Shown one piece after another: positions 1 through 8,414 of a DNA stretch of 21,895 bases. Position 1 is the first letter of the stretch. Every line of letters starts with the position of its first letter. Origin of the DNA: Ophiothrix spiculata (taxonomy: Eukaryota; Echinodermata; Ophiuroidea; Amphilepidida; Ophiotrichidae); assembly GCA_000969725.1 (NCBI GenBank), contig JXSR01S074701.1. One strand, written 5' to 3'. Position numbers and translations under genes: made by a program. The notes under the pieces are model-generated. The model searched no databases, had not been told where the DNA came from, and saw nothing but the letters and a program-made list of their open reading frames with translations.

Positions 1-1135
1 TTTTTTGCGCGCTACGCGCATTACAAAACATCACATTATTTCCCTCAGCCCATTTTTTCTTCAAAAAATGTCCTCCGATATTTCCTTTTTCCCCAGTTTG
101 ATTTATCCAAGGTTAATTCTGATATCGCCCAGGTTGAAACCCATGCCTATATAATTATGCTATCATAACCAACATAAATTATGGAAACAATATTAGAAGA
201 TTTTAGAAAAATGTATTCATATATTATTTCAAGCGCTGTCGGAAAGAAAATAATAATGCATGTTCCAAACCCACATTTTTCCACAGTTTTCATCCCTTTT
301 TCGCGAGAAAATGATATTTTGAGAAAATCGCAATTTTGTTTGTAAATTTCCCTTTATTTATATTGAATTTTGCCTCCTTGAATGACTCATATCTCAAAAA
401 CCAAGTCACATTTTGCCATGCAACCGAGTTTAACTGAAAGATATGATCAACATTAACCGAAAAACATGAAAAACTAAAATTCGATTTTTTTGAGCGAAAA
501 ATGGCGATTTTTCACCCAAAATTAGGTCGATGTCTGTGGAGCCAGTTTGTATCGTAAAATATATGTCACACTGAATCTCTGTGCAAAAAATGGAAGATTT
601 GTCATCCGTGTAACAAGATGGCCCCTATTTGTTGATAAGGGACCTAACTATAAGCAATCAAACCAAGGCAATAGACAATTTAATGCCTATTATCCATGGT
701 CAGAGGCATGAACAGATACTTCTTTTGACATGCTGGCCTTGATCCTTGAATTGGTAGAAACCCATCTCACCTAGCCAAAAAATGCTAAGTAAATAATTCT
801 AGGGTATGTGCAAATCAAATGTCCAATGAAATCCATCTGAGGTACACATTTAGGATTTAGAAAACACTGGATAGTCACTGTCAATTTGAGCCATTTCTGT
901 GTAAATTTTTGTAGTATTTTTGGATTTTACTACACTTTTAAGCTTTATTTAAAGCATTTCTATAAGTTTTTAATTCTAAGTGAATTCTAGGCTAGTCCCT
1001 TTAAGATAGAAAAGACCTAAGCATAACATAAAAATGAAAAACGGGCAAAACAAGCAGTTAATTCCGAATTTTTTAAACCCTTAAGAAATGTTCGATCATG
1101 ATTATATCGTGACTGTTTGATTTCCAAGTCATAAG
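1..1135. other. AT-rich DNA without recognisable gene
   Basis: No coding frame or RNA gene is supported here. The first 20 bases hold a GCGC-rich imperfect palindrome, which may be the end of a repeat that runs off the window. Bases 490-530 contain a small hairpin-like stretch (GAAAAATGGCGATTTTTC). The 20-mer at 986-1005 matches the reverse complement of 7040-7059 at 18 of 20 positions, which hints at a shared short repeat end. The even, low-complexity texture suggests old dispersed repeats that I cannot name. Confidence 0.5.
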
Positions 1136-1375
1136 TTATATATTACAACAAATCATGTTGTTTTCTTTATGAATAAATTTTCAAGAAAAAAAAAGAATTA
1201 ATCTAAAAACGTACCGTAGCGAAAACAAATAATTGTGTTTGTCGTTTAGCGTGCTGAGCAATTTGTCTCTTAGACAGCTGAATGTTACACAAGGGAAATA
1301 CCAAGATGCCTATTATACCATCCATTAGAACTGTACTTGATGAATCTATATGCATTTCTTTTCTCTCTGGTTAGC
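1136..1375 (+). repeat. Dispersed repeat, copy 1 (pair with 20406-20612)
   Basis: This stretch matches 20406-20612 in the same orientation. The core GTTTAGCGTGCTGAGCAATT is identical in both and is followed by related sequence (cagctgaatgttacac against cagcttaatgtaacac). The match extends upstream at lower identity through an AT-rich segment containing ACAAATC. No open frame is shared, so it is a noncoding repeat or part of an old segmental duplication, not a gene. Confidence 0.6.
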
Positions 1376-1677
1376 TACCATTTTAAAGTGAAAATAAGCA
1401 AACATATTTCAGATTTTTTTTCTCGAAAGATATGGTTATTTTTTTCCTTTTGCTATATAACTTGGTTGTTTTATTTCTTATAAAATGCTTTTTGACTACG
1501 ATCGTGCTTTTTAAAGTAGACTTGCTATGGAACATATAGCTTAGATATCGTATATAGATGGTCGCAGCAGGAATGCTCCTGAACAATGGGTTGTCTCGTA
1601 TTCTGTTTATGTGTTTGTTTTGAACCAGAACCTTCTGCCACGGTACTTGGTTATTAAAACTCTCGGTTTATCTGAGA

Positions 1678-1750
1678 TTCCGGGTAGCTCAGTGGTTAGA
1701 GCGCTCGCAATGCAAGCGAGAGGTCCGGGGTTCGAGTCCCTGTTCGACCA
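1678..1750 (+). tRNA. tRNA-Ala(TGC)-like gene or pseudogene
   Basis: The sequence folds as a tRNA cloverleaf without introns. An intact A box lies at 1685-1695 (TAGCTCAGTGG) and an intact B box at 1729-1739 (GGTTCGAGTCC). The D stem is GCTC/GAGC. The anticodon stem CTCGC/GCGAG encloses the 7-base loop AATGCAA, giving anticodon TGC for alanine at 1711-1713. The T stem CGGGG/CCCTG has one wobble pair. The acceptor stem is poor: its three outer positions do not pair and two inner pairs are G-T. A T run begins at 1755 and could serve as a Pol III terminator. The promoter is therefore whole, but the acceptor argues for a tRNA pseudogene or a tRNA-derived repeat rather than a working tRNA. Confidence 0.55.
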
Positions 1751-2020
1751 GGAATTTTTTCAAATAAAATGAAATCCTGGCCTGTTTGTAATTTGCCTGA
1801 TTGTTATTAATGTTCTAGTGTACGATGCTTATTTCTCCTTTCCTTTATTTGATTATGTATTAGAAATACGGTAGCATCAGTTCTGGTCTCGTATGCTAGT
1901 GTGTATCGTTATAGCTTTATATCCTTGTAACCTATGTCCAGTTCGTCTATCTCCCAACTTTAGATATGTTTTGCATCTACCAAACCAATTTTGGTAAAGA
2001 TATCGTGCTTTTGGGTGTAT

Positions 2021-2503
2021 AGGACACGCGTGACCTAGCGGCTTGAGTCCCCGATAATTAATCACCGGGCATTGAGCGTTATGGGCTAGAATCCGATGGG
2101 CGACGTGTGTAGTGTCCTTGAGCAAGATACTTACCCTTATGCGCTTCTCTCCACCAAGGTGTCAAATGGGTACCAGTGAAATGAGACTGAGTGTCCAGGA
2201 GTTTGGGTCTAATTTAACTACACGGAAGAAGTCTCAGTCGATGATTTATTGATCGCACATGTACAAGTACGTTCTACACAATTTAATAGTAGCTAGGACA
2301 ATCAGTCATACGGACGTTGTATTTCATTACACCGGCATTCGTCAGTGCTAAGAAGGTAACAGACTCGCGGTGAGGAGGTGTGGCGATCCCCTTATCACAA
2401 ACATAACAAACAAATGGAGTGCGAATCTGGCCCAATCGCTTCGAAAGAGAGATGGGCACTCCGACCTGTATAAATGCAGACCGTTTCCTTTACCTTTACC
2501 TTT
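2021..2503 (+). mobile_element. tRNA-derived SINE (about 480 bp)
   Basis: The head resembles a degenerate tRNA, with an A-box-like segment at 2030-2047 and a B-box-like GGGCTAGAATCC at 2083-2094. A central block near 2112-2170 (gtccttgagcaagatactt, then cttctctccacc and aaatgggtacc) resembles the conserved central domain found in many deuterostome SINEs, possibly the Deu type. The tail (gggcactccgacctgta, then CCTTTA-type repeats at 2484-2503) is typical of a SINE 3' end. I do not see clear target duplications. Open frames crossing this interval are chance frames within it. Confidence 0.75.
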
Positions 2504-2709
2504 GGACGTATTTAACATTTCTAAACTATAATAAAGTCATGTTTAAACGACAAACACACGAATATTGCAGTACCATGTTTATGGTGCATCAAATATTTCT
2601 CGCGTGGAGAGATATTAACGTGACTATAAGGTTTAAAAATGACCAAACTATAATTTGTCAAGCCTATATATGAAAAGAGTCAATAGCATATCCCATTCAT
2701 TTGAATACA
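2504..2709 (+). other. Spacer between SINE and foldback element
   Basis: This is AT-rich sequence without recognisable features. An open frame that begins in the SINE tail region runs through it to about 2673, but its composition is unremarkable and it has no supported start context. Confidence 0.4.
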
Positions 2710-3146
2710 CCAGTACAAGAAAAACCCAACTCAAATAGCTCCCTTCTGTTAAGTTCTGAAAAATATAAATGCATACAAATCTCTGAAAATGCTTTCAAAT
2801 CACTAAAAAGCATTTCCAGGTCTATATCCCAATCATTGTGTCACATTTGACCTTGTATTTGACTTTTTTAGACATTGTTAGATATTTTTCTAGTATATAG
2901 TTGCAGAGGGGAGCTCACGGAGTTGGTGTTTTCTTGTACTGGCTGTTTAAACACAGCAACTATATATTATAACAATTATCTAACAATGTCTAAAATAATT
3001 CAACTACAAGGTCAAATGTGACACTATGATCAGGATATTGACATGGAAATGCTATTTTAGTGATGTGAAAGTATTTTCAGAGATTTGTATGTATATTTTA
3101 TAATTAATGGAAGGGAGCTATTGGAGTTGGGGTTTTCTTACACTGG
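2710..3146. mobile_element. Foldback (long inverted repeat) DNA element
   Basis: Two arms of about 197 bp (2710-2906 and 2950-3146) are inverted copies at roughly 80 percent identity. They share, for example, GTGTCACATTTGACCTTGTA and TTTTAGACATTGTTAGATA in inverse orientation. The outer ends are CCAGTACAAGAAAA and, inverted, CCAGTGTAAGAAAA. Close to the centre, 2908-2942 is itself an inverted copy of the first 34 bases. The left half (2710-2942, 233 bp) therefore looks like a complete MITE with terminal inverted repeats, and the right half looks like a second copy in opposite orientation. No clear target duplication is visible. No coding capacity is seen. Confidence 0.85.
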
Positions 3147-3159
3147 CGTTTTCATTTTT

Positions 3160-3300
3160 GTTTCCACTTGGTGGAAATAGAAGGACTGTGGATGTTATGA
3201 ATGCGAGACGAAGAAGACAGAGAAGAGAGCGAAATTGACTATAAAAGGGAGACGCATAGACAACAATAATAGTAATAAAGATACATGATACTGTGAAGTG
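3160..3300 (+). repeat. Segment related to the flanks of 21325-21514
   Basis: The stretch with GTTATGAATGCGAGACGA near 3193-3212 and the following ACTATA...GACGCATAGACAAC near 3238-3263 match 21283-21320 and 21515-21545. The distal copy is split by a foldback element, so this copy appears to be the uninterrupted version. No protein frame is conserved between the two. Confidence 0.55.
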
Positions 3301-3375
3301 GGTGAACAAAATAATAATTTTTTAATTATTTATGAAAAATGACATTTTCATAAGTAAGTTACAATAGGAACAATT

Positions 3376-3705
3376 ATTATTATTATTACACAACATTTAT
3401 TAAGTGCTATTAAATATATGTCACAGCGCTGTACAATTTTTTCTGAAAATCACACATATCATAAAAACAAAACAAAAAAAATCATTAAAAATACAAATAA
3501 TTACAAAAAAAAATAATATCAAATCAAATGGATAAAAACCATTCATAAATACAATGATAAAACCAGTGAAGATACCATGAACAAACTAAAATTACTCAGT
3601 GGGAAACAGGTGGGTTTTGAGAAGCTTTTTAAAAGTCCGAATTGATGAAAAAAAGGCGAATGTGAAGAGCAAACGAGTTCCAGTGTGAATTATTTTTTGT
3701 GAAAG
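3376..3705 (-). mobile_element. 3' end of a non-LTR (LINE) retrotransposon, 5' truncated
   Basis: Read on the minus strand, bases near 3690-3592 encode the C-terminus of a LINE reverse transcriptase protein. The peptide WNSFALHIRLF is followed, after a one-base frame change at a T run (plus-strand A run 3648-3654), by SSIRTFKKLLKTHLFPTE and a stop at 3594-3592. The pattern WNS...LR...FKKLLKTHLF is the well-known tail of CR1/L2/RTE-like LINE proteins. A short 3' UTR follows. The element ends with AGCGCTGTGA...CACTTAATAAATGTTG and an AAT/ATA microsatellite at 3376-3390, typical of LINE 3' tails. Everything 5' of the last roughly 35 codons is missing, as expected for a 5'-truncated insertion. 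Confidence 0.8.
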
Positions 3706-4085
3706 TATTATATTGTGTCACCTTACTCACCAACAATAACTTCTACTTCCTTGTTCTTCCCAAATCGTTCATAGGCGAACCTCCTGAATCTTCCAAATAT
3801 CCTTTCCATTTTAAAGGAACATTAACATTTTCTCTTTCCTAACATTATAAATTCCAGTATCTAATATTCTCTTATTGAGGTATTCCTTTTAATAGATATA
3901 TTCCATGGTTTTGATGACGAAAATATTTGTTAAAAAAAGACCAATTCCATACTTAAAGAGTTGTGAGCAGCTTTTATGTAAGCAATTTAAAAGATCTGCT
4001 GACCATCGTTCAGTACCAGCAGACATTTTAAAAACAAAACAAAACGGATATATTTATTATTTAGCAGTTGTAGGATTACAATGTA
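3706..4085. other. AT-rich DNA, nothing recognised
   Basis: A 61-codon open frame at 3905-4090 has no recognisable domain and sits in biased AT-rich sequence. No RNA gene or element end is seen. Confidence 0.4.
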
Positions 4086-4288
4086 CTTAATTAGCCTTGG
4101 ATATCGATTACCTGTGATGCGTAATAAAAATTTGAGGTAATGTAATTAAAGAATATTGTTTTTTAATATGTAAGATATTCTATCGTACTTCTGTGTACAT
4201 ATACTGGTATATGAGCTTTAGATGAATGATTTATTAGTCTTGGAAATTGATCACTAATGAGCGTAATGAAAGAATGAAATTAGGTAAG
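4086..4288 (+). repeat. Diverged tandem duplication (period about 144 bp)
   Basis: The segment at 4086-4143 (TTAATTAGCCTTGGATATCGA...GCGTAAT...AGGTAATG) is echoed at 4230-4288 (TTATTAGTCTTGGAAATTGA...GCGTAAT...TAGGTAAG). The match is patchy, so this is an old duplication at best. Confidence 0.35.
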
Positions 4289-4339
4289 AGGGGTTTGTGT
4301 ATACTGCATGTAAGAGGGCTTATAGTACTTGTATACATA

Positions 4340-4680
4340 TGTGACCGTCCATCCCAAACGAGCCGTAAATGCAGCAAACTTCATTTTACGCTACAGGTAA
4401 AAGTACATGTGAAGGTCGTAAATTGCCGGAATTGATTTTTTGACAGATTTACAATCATTAATCATACTTCAAAACACCACCAAGTTTAATTTCGTGCGTT
4501 TATCTCAGTTATACATTTTACTCCCTGACAACTTTTGACGGACCATAATTGACTTCTGGAAATTTGAATGAACTTCATTCAGGTTTCATTTTAACACGTA
4601 TAACTTGGTCTTGCAAATATCTAAAAAAGTGAAAATGACAAGAGGCTGCAATTATGGCTGTTTTGAGATGGACGATCACA
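4340..4680 (+). mobile_element. MITE family 1, copy 1 (TGTG ends, TA flanks)
   Basis: The element is 341 bp. Its terminal inverted repeats TGTGACCGTCCATCCCAAA and, from the other end, TGTGATCGTCCATCTCAAA match at 17 of 19 positions. TA lies directly outside both ends (4338-4339 and 4681-4682), consistent with TA target-site duplication as in Tc1/mariner-type elements. It shares its interior with 10938-11277 and 16088-16412 (for example CGCTACAGGT, CCATAATTGACTTCTGGAAA). It has no coding capacity and so is non-autonomous. Confidence 0.85.
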
Positions 4681-4682
4681 TA

Positions 4683-5077
4683 TTGTGGTTAACGGATTAT
4701 ATGAACAAATTTTGCTAGATTACATTGGTATTGATGTGGAAGATTTTGTATGCAAATGAATATTACATGTACATTTGCGACTGTGGTCGGTAGAACTATG
4801 GAAGTGTCTGCGGTCGAAGCTGAACTTATGACCAGAAAAGAAGGCCAAGAGCAAAACATTTTTTTAAATAAAAGGTCACATGGATATAACTATTTTTGCC
4901 TTAAACGATATGTGCGAGTGTAGGTTAATTGAACTATCGAGAGTTTATTGAAAGTATGATGTAGAGCAGGCGTAAGGCATGGTAACAATATATCTAAGGA
5001 GAATACAAATTCAGGATGCATTACACAAAATAAATGTCGCCCTCTACTAAGTGTTTGAAAACCAACCATCGAAGTTC
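4683..5077. other. Spacer, nothing recognised
   Basis: Plain AT-rich sequence with no open frame, RNA fold or repeat end that I can support. Confidence 0.4.
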
Positions 5078-5130
5078 CTCTAAAAAAAATTAAATTTAAA
5101 AAGAGTAAAATTTAACTCAATATGGTATTT

Positions 5131-5625
5131 AAAAGGTGATCACCTCGTTTTTGAGTAACTCTTACTCAACCACAATTGAGTAAGAAAATACCTAACACAT
5201 TGATTTAAAATTGGCTTAGTCTTGGTGTAAAATATTAACATATCCATAGAGTTAAAAAGGTGATCACCTTATTTCTAGAGTTAAATTTAAATCCAGTAAT
5301 AGAGTTTAAAAGGATTTTGGAGTTACATTTAAACCTTTTAATGAGTTAAAAAGGTGATCACCTCGTTTTTGGAGTTAAATTTAAACCTTTTAATGGAGTT
5401 AAAAAGGTGATCACCTCGTTTTTGGAGTTAAATTTAATAAAAAGGTGATCACCTCGTTTTTGGAGTTAAATTTAAACCGTTAATGGAGTTAAAAAGGGGA
5501 TCACCTCGTTTTGGAGTTAAATTTAAACCGTTAATGGAGTTAAAAAGGTGATCACCTCGTTTTTGGAGTTAAATTTAAACCTCTTAATGGAGTTGAAATG
5601 GGGATCACCTCGTTTGTGGATTTAT
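5131..5625 (+). repeat. Minisatellite with GGTGATCACC palindromes (about 52-bp unit)
   Basis: The unit is roughly AGTTAAAAAGGTGATCACC, then TCGTTTTTGGAGTTAAATTT, then AAACC(T/G)TTAATGG. The perfect palindrome GGTGATCACC occurs at 5135, 5259, 5353, 5406, 5444 and 5547, and a GGGGATCACC variant at 5496 and 5600. Spacing over the last six is 53, 38, 52, 51 and 53 bases. The copies before 5350 are more diverged, and one near 5300 lacks the palindrome. Confidence 0.9.
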
Positions 5626-5637
5626 AACCAATAATAG

Positions 5638-5761
5638 AGTTAGTGGAGTGGGGATTTGCGGAGTTCGAAGAATTTGCAGACTTGTCTTTAGTGACAGTGT
5701 ATACATGTTTGTTGAATCTGTCGTTGTCATGTTTGAATTGATTTTTGTTGTACAGCTACGG
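5638..5761 (+). repeat. Inverted copy of gene-like segment, left arm
   Basis: It matches the reverse complement of 5971-6112 through AGTTAGTGG, GGAGTTCGAAG, GTGACAG, ACATGTTTGTTGAATCTGTC and GTCATGTTTGAATTGATTT. The arm ends in TTTTTGTTGTACAG, which looks like a polypyrimidine tract plus AG splice acceptor. The donor seen in the right arm is not preserved here. Confidence 0.8.
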
Positions 5762-5836
5762 CTGGCCTATTTGAGGAGACACTTCCAGCACTCACCAGTC
5801 AGAAGGACTTGCGCTCCCTCCCGCCCCTCGAATGAC
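5762..5836 (+). pseudogene. Exon-like fragment downstream of a splice acceptor
   Basis: Just after the acceptor-like TTGTACAG at 5749-5756, one reading frame gives T-A-G-L-F-E-E-T-L-P-A-L-T-S-Q-K-D-L-R and stops soon after, at a TGA near 5831. The balanced composition (E, K, D, L, T, P) is unlike the AT-rich chance frames around it, suggesting real former coding sequence. I do not recognise the protein. The fragment lies between the two inverted arms and is probably captured host exon sequence. A longer frame in another phase (5648-5926) is rich in R, C and F and looks less protein-like. Confidence 0.35.
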
Positions 5837-5970
5837 CTAATCTACAGGAAATGGTCAAATTTCCACCCTAAAAATCGATTGTACAGATTGTGTACCAACC
5901 TGGTCTGCAATCTCCAAATGTTTTAAGTTAAGCTTAACTGTAATTGCTGTAACACCCACATGGTCAGGTA

Positions 5971-6112
5971 CCGTACAGCTGTACAACGAAATCAATTCAA
6001 ACATGACTTTGACAGATTCAACAAACATGTACGCTGTCACTGAAAACAAGTTGAACAACTTACTTACCCATAAATTTTCCTTCGAACTCCGAAAATCCCC
6101 ACCCACTAACTT
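5971..6112 (-). repeat. Inverted copy of gene-like segment, right arm
   Basis: This is the partner of 5638-5761. On the minus strand it contains the end of an exon-like stretch, a good splice donor (GTAAGTAAG beginning at 6067) and the acceptor-like CGTTGTACAG, which place an 89-base intron-like interval at 5979-6067. Confidence 0.8.
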
Positions 6113-6136
6113 CCCCTGTTCGAAAGTGTCCGCCAT
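6068..6136 (-). pseudogene. Exon-1-like fragment with start codon and splice donor
   Basis: On the minus strand an ATG at 6136 opens a 23-codon frame beginning MADTFEQGKLVGGDF and ending ...KENLW exactly at a strong donor consensus (TGG followed by GTAAGTAAG). The codon use and residue mix look like genuine coding sequence, and the frame closes on a codon boundary at the donor. It overlaps the right inverted arm; the left arm carries a diverged version. The protein family is not recognised. Because it sits inside a repeat-bounded element, it is more likely a captured piece of a host gene than a resident gene. A live gene with an AT-rich first intron cannot be excluded. Confidence 0.4.
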
Positions 6137-6146
6137 GATTCACCAT

Positions 6147-6262
6147 GGTCATGCACGAGTACGCTGGTTCCCCGCGCCTTTGGTTTTCACACTCACCACA
6201 TGCACGGAATAAGCCGATATAAGCGCCAAGATCGAGGGAACCAGCGTAATGCACGAGGCGCT
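6147..6262. repeat. Hairpin inside the composite element
   Basis: About 24 bases at 6150-6173 (GCACGAGTACGCTGGTTCCC) pair with 6236-6260 (GGGAACCAGCGTAATGCACGAG, one-base difference). The loop is GC-richer than its surroundings and lies immediately upstream, on the minus strand, of the exon-1-like ATG. It could be a promoter-side piece carried with the gene fragment or a small nested element. Confidence 0.6.
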
Positions 6263-6533
6263 GGATATGCACGTTTCAACAAGTTTAACTCAAGTGTTGA
6301 TTTATTATTTACTACACTGACCTGTTAAAAGCGTAAAATTACCCTCAAATGAGTAAAAACAACTTTTGAGTTAAATAGGAAAATCGGTATCAGGTGGGCG
6401 TTGTTCAGTTTTTTACTCAAGTGAAGAGGTAACAGAAAATGGAACTTTTACTCTGTTGATGAGTGAATATTAACTCAACTTTTAACTCAACCCATTTTAC
6501 TCCGTACCAGTTTACGACTTATTTTTTGCTGTG

Positions 6534-7985
6534 ATAAAAACGAGTGGGAAAAAATTAATTAGACCCTAGATTGGTCATTGCTTTTTAATTAAATATTTTG
6601 TCCTAAGTCTTTCCCCAGCATCTGACCATATACAATGCCCATAGTCCATGGTTTGGCTGACCTTTGACCATTTTTCTTTGCTATCCTCCACACACGCAAA
6701 CTAGAAATACTGTGCAATTTTGGCTGAAGTAGCAGACACCACTTTGAAAAGGGCTTTCGCGAAATCAAGCTGATAAACCCATATCAAAATTCACCTCAAA
6801 TGCAAGGTTACGTCATAATCTTGAAGAACAAATAAGGCGAGATCAAGAGCTATTCATTAATTTGGCTGGGAAATGACCATATTTGACCTTTGTTTAACAT
6901 GTAAAAGAATAGGCCAGCTATTTACTGGTGGGCGCCCTTCACTAGTTATCAACTTGTCACACTTTCATTATTTCTGGGTGATACATGCACATAAACTTTA
7001 AAAATGAAAAAAATAGTCATTGATTAAAATAATTGATTCCTTAAAGGAACTGGCCTAGATACTTTCAACTATCTTTTACCTACATATTTTTTACATGAAT
7101 CAATAGAACATGTTTATAATAATATAACCTACCAGTAGATTGCCATGATTGAAGAAAATTGCAATTCTTATACCAACTTTAATGAATCTAAAGGTAGTGA
7201 TGTCAATATGTGTAGAAAATCAGTTCTTAGTTGAAATTTGTGCTCAAGTGAATGTGGTTTAGACTCTTCATTGAGGAGAGTAATATTGTTGAAAATAAAA
7301 TAAGATGTCACTGTTGATAGAAAAAAAGAGTTTCTTTTGATTTTTTTTCCTTATTCAATCATAAAATAAGCATAATACAGAAATTTGAATATTTGCATAT
7401 TTTATGGTCGCCGTTCAACATATTCAAATACCAAGTTAATCCCCATTCCGCTGCATAGCGCTTTGTTGAAAAATTCATTTTCGGATGTGATTTAACCAAT
7501 TTTGGGTAAATGTATACAACTATTTTAAGGAGATTTATATTAATACCCATTTATATAGAGCCCTTTCGGAACACAACCTTTTGTACTTTACAACAGTCGA
7601 TCAAAACCCTGGACTCGTACTGTTTGATTGAAGATCTCTCGGTGTTTTTTTTATTATTTTTTTGATGACACAGGCGTATTTGTGATTAAAATGGTTTATA
7701 TTATGAGAATGAATCATTTCGGAAATTGTAATCAAAGTCTGACTTTCCACACTGTTAACTCGGATGTTTATTAATTCCCGCCAGTGGTTCGAATCATACT
7801 TGGTGTTGTACCCATTAGCTGCTGGCGCAAGGATCAGTTCGACATAGCAAAACACGATGAACTTTGCTTTGCCGTTTTGGATGGTATCAGTAAAAAACTT
7901 TGAAAATTGTTTCATAATCAGAATAATATGTACTTTTCTTTCATTTGTTTTGCACGCCCAGTAATACCTTATGTTGTCATTGTCT
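6534..7985. other. Unassigned AT-rich DNA
   Basis: No gene or mobile element can be named here. A 104-codon open frame on the minus strand (7915-7601) starts MKQFSKFFTDTIQNG. It has no domain I recognise, no supported regulatory context, and a K/I/N-rich end typical of chance frames in AT-rich DNA. The 20-mer at 7040-7059 resembles the inverse of 986-1005. Confidence 0.4.
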
Positions 7986-8347
7986 TCAATTTACCCGTAT
8001 TTGTAACTCAAATAGCGCCAAATGTTCGGACAAAAACTTCAATATCTCCGGAACTCTTAAAATTATCTTACTCTTGTTAAGTAAAAACTTACTCAACGGT
8101 CACAGCTCATTTTTTTGAGTAAAATCTTACTCAACGTTGGGTAAACTTTGCTCAACGTTGAGTAAGATGTGCTCAACATTGAGTAATATTGACTTGACCG
8201 AGTAAGATTTTACTCAATGTTGAGTAAGATTTTACTCAACAATGAGCTGTGACCTTTTTATTCAACAAAGAGTAAATTAATTTTTAGAGTGTATAGACCA
8301 TAGATGTGATCTTGGTGTTACTTTACTTTAGAACCCAGTAAAATTCG
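7986..8347 (+). repeat. Duplicated segment, copy 1 (interrupted by a MITE)
   Basis: The flanks at 7986-8053 and 8294-8347 match 9033-9158 almost base for base (TCAATTTACCCGTATTTGTA, GTTCGGACAAAAACTTCAAT, GACCATAGATGTGATCTTGG, GAACCCAGTAAAATTCG). The 238 bases between them are the element at 8054-8291, which is absent from the second copy. High identity indicates a fairly recent duplication. Confidence 0.9.
8054..8291. mobile_element. MITE built of GAGTAA/TTACTC motifs (CACTCT-type ends)
   Basis: The left end CTCTTAAAATTATCTTACTC pairs with the inverted right end CACTCTAAAAATTAATTTAC. The interior is a run of GAGTAA(A/G)ATTTTACTCAA-like motifs on both strands, centred on CAACGTTGAGTAA-type palindromes. 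TA follows the right end at 8292-8293. The matching region at 9033-9158 reads gaacttaaagacc across the same point and so shows the empty site with its TA. No coding sequence is present. Confidence 0.85.
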
Positions 8348-8414
8348 TAGTAAAACTTGTTGCCTTGTTTCCAAAAAACCTTTACCATGAGTTGGCGCTC
8401 AGTAGATAAATGTA

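Larger units (their letters stand above)
5078..6533. mobile_element. Composite non-autonomous DNA element carrying gene-like sequence
   Basis: The left end (CTCTAAAAAAAATTAAATTT, then GAGTAAAATTTAACTCAA) resembles the ends of the element at 8054-8291. The right end, inverted (CACAGCAAAAAATAAGTCG, then GGAGTAAAATGGGTTGAG), is a weaker partner. Both flanking zones are rich in GAGTAA and its inverse. Inside, in order, are a minisatellite (5131-5625), two inverted copies of a gene-like segment (5638-5761 and 5971-6112) around a unique middle, and a separate hairpin (6147-6262). No transposase frame is present. The layout resembles a Pack-type element that captured host sequence. The boundaries are estimates, since the terminal repeats are diverged and no clean target duplication is visible. 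Confidence 0.6.

Noticed and set aside
1877-2125. 82-codon open frame on the minus strand
   Set aside because: Much of it is the antisense of the SINE at 2021-2503, and no independent coding evidence is seen.
5131-5625. CRISPR-like array
   Set aside because: The spacing is partly regular, but the whole unit repeats, there are no unique spacers, and the DNA is eukaryotic. It is a minisatellite.
5648-5926. 92-codon frame as a resident protein gene
   Set aside because: The frame crosses a likely splice acceptor and is rich in R, C and F. The inverted arm structure explains the sequence better as a captured gene fragment.
986-7059. Shared 20-mer (986-1005 and inverse of 7040-7059, 18 of 20) as ends of one element
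   Set aside because: Sequence inside the two ends is not collinear and no matching terminal structure was found. It is probably two pieces of a common short repeat.
7601-7915. 104-codon open frame on the minus strand
   Set aside because: It is the longest frame in the window, but it has no recognisable motif, a K/I/N-rich end, and no promoter or splice context that I can support. A frame this long is possible by chance in 22 kb read in six frames.
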